From positions 183,609-247,608 of the forward strand of contig JADGJP010000035.1 of assembly GCA_027603065.1 (NCBI GenBank): DNA of 64,000 bases, written 5' to 3'. The position numbers and the translations under genes were made by a program. Positions 21,183 to 31,737 of the stretch are shown one piece after another. Position 1 is the stretch's first letter, and the number at the start of each line of letters is the position of its first letter. The notes under the pieces are model-generated. The model saw only the letters and a list, made by a program, of their open reading frames with translations. It ran no database searches and was not told where the DNA came from. Source of the DNA: Geranomyces variabilis. Lineage: Eukaryota > Chytridiomycota > Chytridiomycetes > Spizellomycetales > Powellomycetaceae.

Positions 21183-22180
21183 ATGGCCGACGCTGCATTG
21201 GCCGAAGGTCGTGGACGTGGTGGATTTGGCCGCGGAGACCGTGGTGGCGACAGGCGTGGACGCCGTGGCGACCGTGGCAGGGGAAGGCGCGGAGGTAAGG
21301 ACCGGATGAGTCTTGACGGAGCGACGTCGCCGGACGACTGCGACGCCGCTCTTCTTGAAACTCGGACGGTCCGCTGATCCTACGACCGTATCTCCCATCT
21401 TCTTCCAGGCCGCAAGGATGACGCCGCCAAGGAGTGGGTTCCTGTTACCAAGCTCGGACGCCTTGTAAAGGACGGAAAGATCAAGTCGATCGAGGAGATC
21501 TACCTTTTCTCCCTCCCCATCAAGGAATTCCAGATTGTGGACTTTTTCCTTCCCAAGCTCAAGGACGAGGTGATGAAGATCATGCCCGTCCAGAAGCAGA
21601 CTCGCGCTGGTCAGCGCACTCGCTTCAAGGCCTTTGTTGTCATCGGTGACTTCAACGGCCACGTCGGTCTCGGCGTCAAGTGCTCCAAGGAAGTTGCCAC
21701 CGCCATCCGCGGTGCCATCATCCTCGCCAAGCTGAGCGTTATCCCCGTGCGTCGTGGTTACTGGGGTACCATTCTCGGTGAGCCCCACACCGTTCCCGCC
21801 AAGGTTACCGGCAAGTGCGGCTCTGTCCTCGCCCGCCTTGTCCCTGCCCCCCGCGGTACCGGCATTGTCGCTGCTCCCGTGCCCAAGAAGCTCCTCCAGC
21901 TCGCCGGTGTCCAGGACTGCTACACCACTGCCAGGGGCTCCACCAGGACCCTCGGTAACTTCGTCAAGGCCACCTTCATGGCCATTGGCAACACCTACGG
22001 TTTCCTGACCCCTGACCTCTGGGCCGAGACCAAATTCTCTGCCTCGCCCTACCAGCAGGTGAGTGGCGGACTTGGTCAATGTTATCATACGACGTGCTGT
22101 GCGTATACTAAATGACTTCATTTTTGTCCCGTGCTACATAGTGGTCCGACTGGCTCGCCAAAACCGGCAAGCGCCAGTAA
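21183..22180 (+). CDS. RPS2: Cytosolic 40S ribosomal protein uS5
   Basis: Exons 21183-21294, 21409-22058 and 22142-22180 give 266 residues. The N-terminus is an Arg/Gly-rich (RGG) extension typical of eukaryotic uS5, after which come [17 protein letters not shown], the S5 double-stranded-RNA-binding core [20 protein letters not shown] and [18 protein letters not shown], and a conserved C-terminus with [18 protein letters not shown] and [17 protein letters not shown]. The last exon supplies [12 protein letters not shown]. The protein sits at the mRNA entry side of the small subunit and contributes to decoding accuracy. Codon use is strongly C-ending, as expected for a highly expressed gene. 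The tiny 39-nt last exon is in phase 0. Confidence 0.97.
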
Positions 22181-22694
22181 ATTACCCAGTGCAGGCCCTA
22201 AGCCTCATCATCAAGTTTCCCGTACAAAAGAATATGGTGTGTGTTTTGTGATTAGGGCAGGTACGCCAACTGCCGCCTTTCCATAAATAAAATCTAGAAA
22301 GCCGGCAAAAAAAGCGTCTTTGATATTTACAAGATGTTGGCAGAACGTGGTTTTTGCCCGCCGCAGGGCCGCAAGCCGCAACTGCTGTGCATCTGCGGAT
22401 TGGCGTATGGGCAAAGCCGCCAAAGCGTCATCCTACCGCCAAGATGTGGGTGTGCTCTCCCGCGGTGACTCAGCGGCAGCAACGGAGGTGGCCGCTGCGG
22501 TTGTTCGTGGCTCGCCGCTTTTTACCCCCCCGGCGCACCTACTGCCGCTCGCCCACACGCCCCGCTTAAAGTCCCGCCCGCCCGCCGCCCGCCCGCCCGC
22601 CGACCTCCTTCTCCTGTCGGCTTGCAGTGCAGGCGCTGTTTCCTACTCGTGCTGCTGCTAGTCTAGTCTGACCCGTCAAGTGTGCCGCGCATAA
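22181..22694. promoter_or_regulatory. PACC promoter region
   Basis: No gene is seen in 514 bases. A tandem CCCGCCCG-type GC-rich stretch occupies about 22570-22600. GCCAAG, matching the PacC core GCCARG, occurs at 22438-22443, about 250 bases before the PacC start. One copy of a hexamer is expected often by chance. Confidence 0.3.
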
Positions 22695-25205
22695 ATGTCA
22701 GCCAGCTACCTTGCCTCGACGCCGTCGCCGCTCTCTCCGCCCGCGCACCTCCTCGACCCGGTCTCGGCCACGCCGCCAGCGGGCTCCTACACTTCCAGCT
22801 CTGCATACTTTGACACCGCCTCAGTGCACTCCGAGACTTCCTCCGTCCGCTCCGCGCCGTATCCGCCACGCTCTTCTTCGCATGTCCTCCGCTGCCCGTG
22901 GCGCCTGGAGGACGAGTCGCTGTGTTCCAAGCCTTACACTGATCCTGAGCTGCTGTACTCGCATTTGTGTGAGGATCATGTGGGGAGAAAGACGACGGGC
23001 AATCTGTGCTTGAGCTGCAGAGTCTTGAACTGCACGCAAGCGCTTGAAGACCAGCCATTCGCCAAGCGAGACCACATCACCTCACAGTGAGTTTTTCCTG
23101 CAGACTAGGAGGGGGAGTGCGCCAACAGGCGCCGTTTGCTCACTGACTGCTCATTCGATTTTTGCTTTTAGTCTCCGATCGCATGTTCCGCTCAAGGCAA
23201 ATCCATGCTTGTCTTGCTCAAAATCCTTCAAGTGGCCTGTAAGTTTTCGAAAAAGCGCCAAAAAGCTGCGCGTGCGAGCTATACGTCTTAATCAACTGCT
23301 CAAACTTACCCTTAACAGCACGATTTGAAGAAACATTACTTGAAAACCGGGCACGGCCCAGCGCAGAGCGCATGCGGCTCCGACTCTGGCAGTCTGAACC
23401 TTTCCGCCCGTTCTGTTTCGCTCAGCAGACGCAGGTCCGTCCGCTCTGCAACGTCTTCCACGGGCCTTCGTCGTCCGCATACAGTGCACGCCACGACTGC
23501 CGCCGCAGCTGCAACACAAAGACAGCGGCGGCAAGATCAAGAGCAGCAGCAACAGCAAGAGCAGCACCAACAGCAAGAGCAACAGCAGATTCCGCAACCC
23601 AACGACTTACCGCTCGAACCTCCGTACGGCTTGTTCCGCTCCCAGTCATACGAATCCGTTTACTCGCTATCGTCCGTCAGCGACAGTCATTCGGAGTATT
23701 CAGAACACACTTTTGAAGACATTGGCTCGGTGCACACGGTCGAAAGTGGCACCTTGAACATGCGCTTGCCGGGAGACGGTTTCGCAGACCCGAACCCTGT
23801 GGACGTGCATCTCCTTTCTCGTTTCCTTGAAGAAATCTCGTTCCCGCAAAACGACGTTAATGCGCCTGTGACGCCGCAGATGGATCCAAACGGTGGTCTG
23901 ATTGACGACGGTCTTGCGAATATGAGCTATTTTGGCGACAGTGCTTCGGGCATGGCGGGAATGGCCAACGGATATGGCTGGACTGATGCGGATATTCCGA
24001 CAATCTCCATCTCGCCTGTGATTGAGGGTACCGAGGATGAGGGTGACTTGTATTTTCCGCCAATGCCGAATGGAACTGCTCCAGCCGTCTCGTCGCCATT
24101 AAATTATTCGCAGACGAACGATCAGCAGCAACAGCACTCAACGACGGCTTCAAATCAGCAAAGCGAAAACGATTTACTGGAGCAGGAGTATCTTGCTAAT
24201 ATGGCTGCGAATGAGGCAACGATCCGACCAAAATCGCGGCAAGGATCGGGTTCGTCGCTGGTCGGAAGTCCCGCGTATGGTTTTTCGGTTGAAGGGTCAC
24301 CTTCTCCGTTTGACATTCAGCCGTCACAAACGGATCAGCAACATCAACAGCAACAGCACCAACAACACCAACAGCAACAGCAACAGCAACAACAACAACA
24401 ACAACAGCAACAGCAGCAACCGGCATTTTTCGAAAACAGCAGCTTTAGCTCTTCCCACGGACACCAAACGTCTCACCAAGGATACGGCTACGAGTTCAAA
24501 CCGCGCCCACTCGAGAATTCGCAAAGCGGAGACAGTAGTTTCCAACGCCAACAGTCATTGTACATACAAGAAATCCCCCCCTTCCGAGGCGGAGGCGTCA
24601 GTGGAACATCGACCGACCCGCCGCACTCCACACCTGGCGAAACCGTCACGACCAGCGACATGGACCCATCCAACATCTACGGCACGACGACCGGGACAAC
24701 GATTGACCAGGACGCAGAACAGCAGTACCGCGATGAATTGATCCGCGCTGCGGGAGGCGACCCCAGCTGGAGCAAGACGATCGACTGGGAAAGCATGCTT
24801 GCGAACCAGGATGGTGGAAACGATAGCACGATTCGCGTTTCGGCGCCGAGTTCCCGCCCGGCGAGCATCATCCCGTTTGCGTACCTCCAGCACGCGGATA
24901 GCGGTGGCAGCGCCGGCAGTGGTGGTAGTGCTGCAGACCTGGCGGATCCGTGGTTGATGGCGTCGCAGCAGCCCGATGCGCTCTTTGATGAGTTGCCAAC
25001 ACCGCCGCTGGGCGATTCTGGAGGTGGTGGTGGCGATGGAGATGGGTATGGGTATGGTGCGGCGGACAATGAGCATGAGTCGTCGTTGTTTTTGGCTGCG
25101 TTGCAGGGATCGATTGGTGATGGTGGAGACGACGGATTTGCGTCTTTTGGGCAGCGCGCGGCGGGTAATATTTTGCATGATCCGGGAGCAGCGGCAGCTG
25201 TATAA
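22695..25205 (+). CDS. PACC: PacC/Rim101-type pH-response zinc-finger transcription factor
   Basis: Exons 22695-23086, 23172-23238 and 23319-25205 give 781 residues. Three C2H2 fingers lie at about residues 65-165: finger 1 ends [13 protein letters not shown], finger 2 contains [11 protein letters not shown] and [18 protein letters not shown], finger 3 is [36 protein letters not shown] and HVPLK are diagnostic of PacC. Finger 1 has nine residues between its cysteines rather than four. The long C-terminal part is Ser-, Gln- and acid-rich with a glutamine run near 24343-24420, where the pH-controlled processing region would be. The factor activates alkaline and represses acid genes after proteolysis in Aspergillus and yeast; processing here is inferred. 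The 67-nt second exon encodes the finger 2-3 linker. Confidence 0.9.
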
Positions 25206-25527
25206 TTGCCGACATAATAGATAGCGTCGCTGCGGGGCAGTGCTTTAACAAATGACGTTAGAAAGAGCCGTTGTTTTTGGCGTATGGAGCTTTGGGAAAG
25301 CTTTCATGGTGTCCGACTCGCCTGGACGCTTTGTTGATGATGACACTGGCAGCCTCAGCCACACGTCGCTGGGCGCCAAGGCCTACTCGTTTCCCGCGCA
25401 ACTTGCCCGCCGCGCATTCCTCATCGCAGCATCCGCATTCTTTGTTGACAGCTTAAAAAAGACTCTGCACCCCCCGCATCCCTTTCCTCTTGCGCCCAAT
25501 CCTCCAACCTTCAGTCGCTAAAGAGCA
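25206..25527. other. Intergenic region, nothing recognised
   Basis: This is the 3' flank of PACC and the pyrimidine-rich leader of the penta-EF-hand gene (CCAAT-like CCCAATCC near 25497). No RNA gene or repeat was seen. Confidence 0.45.
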
Positions 25528-26833
25528 ATGGCATACCAATATAATCAGCCGCACGGCCAGCCGCAGCAGCAGTACGGCGCTCCTCCGCCGCAATACGGAC
25601 AGCCCGCTCAATACGGTGCCCCGCCGCCAGCCCAATACGGCGGCCAGTACGGTGGCCAGCAGCAGCAATACGGCGTGCCACCTCAAGGCCAGCAGCAGCA
25701 GCAGTACGGCGCCCCTCCTCCGCCTCAAGGACAATACGGCGCGCCGCCGCCGCAGCGTCCAGGTCAAAGCCAAGGCCAATATTCCGCCCCGCCTCCTCCA
25801 TCTTCCCAAGGCCAATATGGTGCGCCTGCGTATGGCGGTGGTGTCGGCGGCGGTGGATACGGCGGCGCACCCGCAAAGCCGCCGCACGCGGATCCCCAGA
25901 TGTGGTCATGGTTTACCTCTGTGGATGCCGACCGGTCAGGCCAGATCAGCCCGCCGGAGCTGCAGCAAGCGTTGATTAACGGCGATTGGTCGCCGTTCTC
26001 GCTCGAGACTGTGCAGTTGATGATGACGTTGTTTGATGCGGATGGGTCGGGGACTATTGGGTTTGATGAGTTTGTTTCGTTGTGGAAGTATATTGGTAAG
26101 AGAGAGAGAAAGAGTAAACAAGACAGGATGCATTCATGCATGCATGCGCCCGCCCCCATTTCTCACTCTGACGCTGCTGATTCATAAAAAACATAGAGGA
26201 TTGGAAACGCATCTTTCAGCAATTCGACGCCGACCGTAGTGGCCGCATCGACCGCAACGAACTCCGGCAGGCGCTGCAGGCGTTTGGCTACAACATCACT
26301 CCCAAAGTCATCGACCTCTTGATCCGGAAATTCGCACGAAAAGGTAAGCCCTCTCTTCTTGATCCCCTTTTCCTTTTTCCCTCCTCAACGGGGGTTTTTT
26401 GGGCTATGGATCTTTTCAAACGCTGCGTTGAGGTTGGTAACCCATGTGCAAAAAATCACACACACACATATCCCTCTTCTCCTCTCCTCCTCCTCCTCTC
26501 CCTCTTTCCCATTTTTTTCCCTCTCCCCTCCCTTTTCTTTCTTTCTTCCCTTTTTTCTTGTTGTTTAACCCCCGAAAGGAGCCGTAGACATCACGTTTGA
26601 CGCGTTCATCTCGTGCTGCGTCACGATCAAGAGCTTGTCGGAAGCATTTGCTCGTTGTGATACTGACAGGGTGAGCCAAAAAAAGGAAAAAAACAATAAC
26701 CCCGTGGGGTTGTTGGTTGTCTTGGCTGTACCGCGTCCGTGCTTACTTACTCTTTTCCTTTTTCTTTCAGGACGGCTGGGTCAATATGTCGCACGAGATG
26801 TTTTTGGAGTTGGTCGTTGGCAGCCGACAGTGA
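25528..26833 (+). CDS. Penta-EF-hand calcium-binding protein (ALG-2/peflin type)
   Basis: Exons 25528-26095, 26197-26343, 26579-26670 and 26771-26833 give 289 residues. The first 120 residues are a Gln/Pro/Gly/Tyr repeat region built from QYGAPPPQ-like units, as in peflin and yeast Pef1. Then come EF-hands: DADRSGQISPPEL, DADGSGTIGFDEF and DADRSGRIDRNEL have full loops. The fourth (VDITFDAF) lacks calcium ligands, and the fifth, DTDRDGWVNMSHE, keeps several acidic ligands. Such proteins dimerise through EF5 and bridge membrane-trafficking or ESCRT partners in a calcium-dependent way. The junction of exons 3 and 4 falls inside the EF5 loop. Introns are strongly pyrimidine-rich; the one before exon 3 is 235 bases. 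Confidence 0.9.
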
Positions 26834-26902
26834 GGATGGGTGGGTTGGCGGGGAGAGGGGATAAGAGATAATGCACATATACTGTAACCAATGGCACAAA
26901 GA

Positions 26903-26944
26903 GGGAAAGAGAGAGAGAGAAAGAGAGAGAGACAAGAGAGAGTG
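26903..26944 (+). repeat. Purine (GA)-rich low-complexity tract
   Basis: Imperfect GA/GAAA repeats in the 3' flank between the penta-EF-hand gene and the convergent small mitochondrial gene. Confidence 0.7.
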
Positions 26945-27086
26945 GAACGAGACAGAAGCCGACAATCATAAACTTTTCATTTTCCCAACTATTAAAAAAA
27001 AAGAAGCATTCAAAAGTATAGATGTGCAAATGCACGGTGGGCACGCGCAAGCGAAGGGAGCGAGCTAGTTTGTTCTGTCGTCTTTT

Positions 27087-27489
27087 TTAGTGACCACCAG
27101 TCTTTTTGCCATCCCGCTTTGCGAGCACCTCTGCGCTCTTCTTTTGCAACCTCTTGATGTCGTCTTTGTTTGTGGCGTGGTGGTCGCGGTCAGCCTTGAC
27201 GGATGCCTCGGCGTTGGTCGCGGCTTCCTCCGCCCAGCCGCCGTCCTTGTTAAAGTGGTGGTCCGTAGATTTTTTTTGTTGTGGTGGAGCTTAGTAACGA
27301 GAAACACAAAGAAGAAAAGCGATTAAGAGTCAGTTTTTTTTTATTACAGGTATGGTTTGAAAATGGCGGTGTGTTGTTTTGGCGGTATGTACCAGCTTTG
27401 GACATGGACCGGATAGGGTGGGCGGTGCGGCAGGCGACGAGACGGCAGACGGAGCGCGGGGTGATGGAGGAGGATGCGATGCGGAACAT
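27087..27489 (-). CDS. Small probable mitochondrial protein, unknown function
   Basis: Two exons, 27489-27393 and 27289-27087, give 99 residues. The N-terminus (MFRIASSSITPRSVCRLVAC) is basic, Ser-rich and free of acidic residues, a likely mitochondrial presequence. The second exon encodes a charged helical segment with the motif HFNKDGGWAEEAATNAEASV, then KADRDHH and KRLQKKSAEVLAKRDGKK. The layout (presequence followed by a short charged helix) recalls the ATPase-inhibitor family IF1, but the IF1 minimal inhibitory sequence is not visible, so I do not assign it. The intron opens GTACAT and closes AAG, phase 1. The gene is divergent from profilin. Confidence 0.6.
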
Positions 27490-27799
27490 TGTGCGTGCGT
27501 TGGTTGGTTTGTGGGTATGTGAGTTTGCGGGGTTTGTGGGGGTTGTGCGAGCGCTGAAGATGAAATAAGAAAGCTTAAAAAGCAAGGGGGAAGCGGGGCG
27601 ACGAGAGGGGCGAGTTGCCTTTTATATTCTGTCGGGGGGGAGCGTGATGTCATTTGGTGAGACTCTCATAGCGAGACTTTTGTTAGTAGCGCGCGCGCGT
27701 GCAGGTGACGCGCATTGCATTGACTCTCCGACTACTCTCCCCCCCCCGGTAACCGTAACCAACACCCAACACCCGTCTTCTTATATATAGTATAGCTGA
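27490..27799. promoter_or_regulatory. Divergent promoter, small mitochondrial gene and profilin
   Basis: This 310-base region separates two start codons facing away from each other. A TATATATAG stretch lies at about 27782-27790, within 20 bases of the profilin ATG, too close for a normal TATA box unless the leader is extremely short. Pyrimidine runs precede it. Confidence 0.35.
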
Positions 27800-28386
27800 A
27801 TGAACTCGCTTTTGGAAGAGGCGCTATTGCTCACGGGCCATGTCGACAATGCCGCAATCATCCGCATCAAAGACGGCGCCGTCAAGGGCAAGTCGCCCCA
27901 ATTCTCGGTAAGAACTGCACTCGCAACTCACTCACGCCACACTCTATACTTTTATACCCTTATATTCTTGTTTTTGTTTTGTTCTTTTTTTTTTTTTTTC
28001 TTTTTGCCAACCCAACAGATGCAGTCGTTTGACTGGCTGTCAATCCAGCACGCGTTTGAAAAGCCACGCGAGGCGCGCATCTTGGAAGCCGGCGTCACGC
28101 TTTCCGACACAGGCTACCGCGTTGTGCGCGCAGACACCATGGCTGTCTATGGCAAAAACAGCACTAGCTCAGGCATCATCATATGTCGCACCCATCAGTA
28201 TTATATCCTTGGCACGTATGTCGCGGGCATGCATGCGAGTATTGCCGTTGAGGCTGTCGAAAAATTGGGTAAGCGGGGGAAATGAAAGGGCGGGGGTCGG
28301 CTCGGCGGGGCTCATGCTGAGAATGGTGTGTGTATTTTGTGTTTTTTTTCTTGCCAGCGGACTATTTACGCAAAAAGAATAAATAA
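27800..28386 (+). CDS. Profilin
   Basis: Exons 27800-27907, 28019-28268 and 28358-28386 give 128 residues, the usual profilin length. The N-terminal helix is short (NSLLEEALLLTGHVDNAAII), then IKDGAVKGKSPQF, the central GVTLSDTGYRVVRADTMAVY followed by GKNSTSSGIIICRTHQYYIL, and a C-terminal helix VEAVEKLADYLRKKNK. VVRAD..A.YGK..S.G is the actin-facing profilin signature. The canonical N-terminal W..Y pair that binds poly-proline is not obvious, as in divergent profilin-4-like forms. Profilin promotes ADP-ATP exchange on actin and feeds formins. Intron phases are 0 and 1. The stop codon is embedded in AATAAATAA, and the convergent tetraspanin gene ends only 21 bases further. Confidence 0.85.
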
Positions 28387-28407
28387 TCGTCCATGAAAAA
28401 AAAAAAA

Positions 28408-29194
28408 TCATGCCCTTGTTGTCTCTTTCAATTCTCCTAAACCCCTCCTCCATGGCCGCTGCTCATCTGAGCAACAACCCCTCGCAGCCCGCCGTTTCAA
28501 CGCCAACCCTCGCAACAAAAGCAAATCCACAAGCGCCGTCGCGACCATCAACCCCACCGCGCCATACAACGCCCTCGCCGCAATACGCGCTATTCCCGCC
28601 CGCCAGGTCACAACCAGCTCTGCGCAGCTCGTCGTCTCCATACACAGATGACTCCTCCCCGCGGCAGTCCCATTCGCAATAGCATTCCACCCGCAGCATG
28701 AGAAATCCCCTTCCACCGTTGTGCGAAACGCGGGCTCGCCTGCGATCCATAGTCGCGACGCGGTGATGTTTGCGCGTGTGTAGTTGGCTTCGGACGACGC
28801 GATGTGCGCAACGATGATGTGCGCGGCGGTACAAAAGAAGAGCGCGACGACGAGGATGTGGAGGTGTGGGATGGAAAGGCGGTATAGGCCCGAGCAACCC
28901 GTGAGAGCCGTCAACAGGAGGATTGGCGCAAGGATTGCGATGCCTGTTTTTTTTTTTGGGAAAACGGGGTTTGCGTGAATGTTTTTATTTAAGCTTCCGT
29001 GATCGCTTATGTTTCAGAAACTTTTAAAGCTTCCCCTCTTTCGTACCGACGAGGATATTTGAGGGAAACATCTCGGTTTTTTTGAATGGCGATGTGCCGA
29101 GATACGTTGAGTAGGCAAATACGGCGTACGCGAGCGCGAGGAGGATAAGGAGGGCTATCGCTGCAAACAACACCATCCGGATAGCGCGGGCCAT
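28408..29194 (-). CDS. Tetraspanin
   Basis: Two exons, 29194-29047 and 28943-28408, give 227 resid​ues. Four hydrophobic spans are visible: IRMVLFAAIALLILLALAYA (TM1), GIAILAPILLLTALTGCSGL (TM2), LHILVVALFFCTAAHIIVAH (TM3) and ALYGAVGLMVATALVDLLLL (TM4). The large loop between TM3 and TM4 holds the CCG motif in DFSCCGW plus further cysteines (LCMETTSC), the disulphide pattern that defines tetraspanins. The family organises membrane microdomains; in fungi Pls1 is needed for infection pegs. This sequence is too divergent to assign to Pls1 or another group. The intron is phase 1 and is followed by a run of A on the coding strand directly before the acceptor. Confidence 0.85.
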
Positions 29195-29417
29195 TGTATT
29201 CGGGGCGGAAGCGACAGAGTAAGAGGAAAACTTGAGGGAGAGCGAGAGCTGGATGCCCTAAGGGGCTTCTTGTAGGAGACAATTGTTGGAACGCTGTCGA
29301 AAACGCGGGCGTCGTGCGCTTACGTGATAACGCGAGCGCTTCGTTTGCTTCTTTTGCTTCCGTCCGCCCCGCCCCCATCTTCTCTCCGCACTTCCACTCT
29401 CGTCCCAGCAGCACAAA
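29195..29417. promoter_or_regulatory. Divergent promoter, tetraspanin and coiled-coil gene
   Basis: Only 223 bases separate the two divergent start codons, so the promoters must overlap. The right half is C/T-rich. No specific motif stands out. Confidence 0.35.
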
Positions 29418-31475
29418 ATGACCCTGCTGGACCACAGTCCACCCTCGCCACCGTCGATTGATCTACCAGCCTCCGGATCAGTAGCCTCCGTGTCTGCGAG
29501 TCAGGCAACACGGGCAACACCAGCACCTGCGCCGGCGCCTTCACTCGCGGCCTGCTCTTCCGCAACAGTAACTAACGAAGCGGGTCACCGGGGTTGCTGC
29601 GAGATGGAATCGATAGTAAAAACTCACTTGCACGTTCCTCTGCCATTCACACAGCCGGCCCGCCCGAACATCATGAATGTAAAGGTACGGGAGCTACAGT
29701 CCCTGGCCCGCCGCCGCACACGCGTAGAATGCTGAGCTTATAAGAAGCGCTTCCTCGCGTTCCCTCGCCCAACAGAGTAAATACGCCCGAGCACTTCTCG
29801 CCAACCCACCCGCCTTTGTCCGCGCCATGTCGCCACTGCACATCCAACCCTCCACGGGTTCCAGCTACCTACCCGCTCAGCCCAACAACAACAACCGCGA
29901 TACCGGTACCCGCCCACCTTGCCCACACAACAGCAATGCAACCAATAGCAGTAACGCCACCGCGCGAAACGCGTTCCTGCCGGATCCTGCTTTCGGCGGC
30001 GGCGGCGGCGGACTGTATTCCGCATACGAAGCTGTCCTGCTCAAGCGGGATTTGGAAGCGGTTATGGGCGAGCTGTTACGGCAGTTGAAGGTTGCGATTA
30101 GGGAGGTGGTTGGTGCGCGGGCTGCAAGGGCGGAGAAAGATGAGGCGGCTGCGAATGCGCTGAATGCGGGTAAGGAAGGCCTTTGAAAAGCTGCATCGCG
30201 TGTATGGATAACGCTGGAATGCTGAGGCGAGGTCGTTTTTTTTTTTTGCGCGCACGCAGAGAGACAGGGTACTATTGAACAGATCAAGCAGAGCGTGGCA
30301 ACGCTTCAAGACAGCTTGCGTCCGCAGCTGGAGACCATTGCAGGAAATTTCGAGAGTGTCACCAAGGTATAGAGCAGAGGTGCAGCGGCTTCACAGCATT
30401 TGAGGCTGCGCTCGTTTTGGCTTACCCACACACACACACACATACGTTTTGCAGCAACTCGCAACCACTGAATCTCGTCTTTCGGCCCTGGAGACTCTAC
30501 TCGCCACAGATCTTGATTCCCGCCATGCGCACGGTCAGGCCGATATAGAACGAACATGCGCGGCATTCGAAACGCGCGTTATTGCCGCAGTCGAGCAGTC
30601 GTTGCGGAAAGAGCATGAGCAGCGAAACGCGTTGCTCGCGCGAGAGCGCGATGCGAGGGAAGATTTTTCGGTTCGAGAGCGCGAGGCGCGCGACGGGTGG
30701 GCTGCTTCTCTGGCGCGGACGCTGGCGATGAGGGCTAGGACGCAAGCGGAAGGGAGGGGAAACCGTGACGCCAGCAATGCTCAACAAACGACAGTCTCGC
30801 CGGCAATGGAGGTAACTGTCAGAGTTAAATCTGAAAGCCCGGCTCCTGATCGCAATCATGCACGAAAACACCCACGCCCTGTGCGGACACTTCCCGCAGC
30901 ACCCATCTACGTTCTCGATTTTGAAGAGACAGAGAGGTCAGGAGTGAAATACCGCTCCGTTGTTCATCCCGTGGACTCCTGGTTGCTCATCGTCCACGCC
31001 TTTTTTCCCGCTCCATATATAGCTGGACTGACATGACGGCGCCAGCACCACCGCCATTTCTTTCCTCACATCCAATTCCGCGAGATTCCACAGACGTTAT
31101 CATGGTGCCCGACGAAGAACACGACGTTCACCCACCCTCCTTCGACCAATCGCATGCAGTCAACGCAAAGCAGTCGTCTCGCATCCCTTCGCCGCCTCCC
31201 GCACAGGTTCCCGAGCACCACCCTGCACCTAAAAAACAGCGGGCTCCACCTGCGAAGCGCAAAAATGTCAAGAAGGAAGGTGCTGCGGCGACTGCGCGTG
31301 TGCGCATCCCCCCGGATTCAGATCGGAGGCCTGTCACTCGTGTATGCCATGCTCCACCTTGCCAATCTTTCACCGCTGCGTAACGTAAGTCTTGGCCCTT
31401 CTTTTTGCTCACTTGGCGCCTTCTTTTTTTTTTTGTTGCAGGCTCGGAAACGTAAACTGCAAAGCGACGGCTAGA
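29418..31475 (+). CDS. Coiled-coil, probably nuclear protein of unknown role
   Basis: Proposed exons: 29418-29684, 29776-30169, 30260-30366, 30455-30936, 31023 to about 31325 and about 31442-31475. A further intron inside exon 1 (GTAACT at about 29567 to CACAG at about 29655) is possible and also keeps frame. The protein opens Pro/Ala/Ser-rich, has SKYARALLANPPAFVRAM, a Gly run, and then about 200 residues of heptad-like helix (GTIEQIKQSVATLQDSL, ATTESRLSALETLL, EHEQRNALLARERDAREDF). The C-terminal part is acidic/Pro-rich with basic clusters KKQRAPPAKRKNVKK and RKRKLQSDG that look like nuclear localisation signals. I recognise no family. The borders of the last two exons are uncertain, since two reading frames compete near 31320-31390. 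Confidence 0.55.
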
Positions 31476-31737
31476 AAGACTGAAGCTGTTGGCTCGAATA
31501 CAGGGTAGTTAGATATAAGGCAGTATTAATTTTCGCGCCCTATTATAAGCTCTAGTTTTTCATCGGCGTGACGGACCCGCCGCTAAACCACACTCTGCAT
31601 CTGCGAGCGTTTTTCAATGACATGTCGATTGTTTCAAAAATTATAAATACGTATATATGCACCCGCCTCCCGCTTGCGTTATGCAGGCTCTGAGAAAATG
31701 TGTGCCCCTCCCACTCCCTTTCCAAGCCGTCTTGCCC

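Noticed and set aside
21036-22121. 361-codon minus-strand frame over RPS2
   Set aside because: RPS2 is unmistakable on the plus strand; strong codon bias leaves a long stop-free antisense frame.
27087-27489. ATP synthase inhibitor IF1
   Set aside because: Size and presequence fit, but the inhibitory core motif is not visible.
31388-31475. Assignment of a fixed C-terminal exon for the coiled-coil gene
   Set aside because: Two donors in two frames are plausible, so only an approximate boundary is given.
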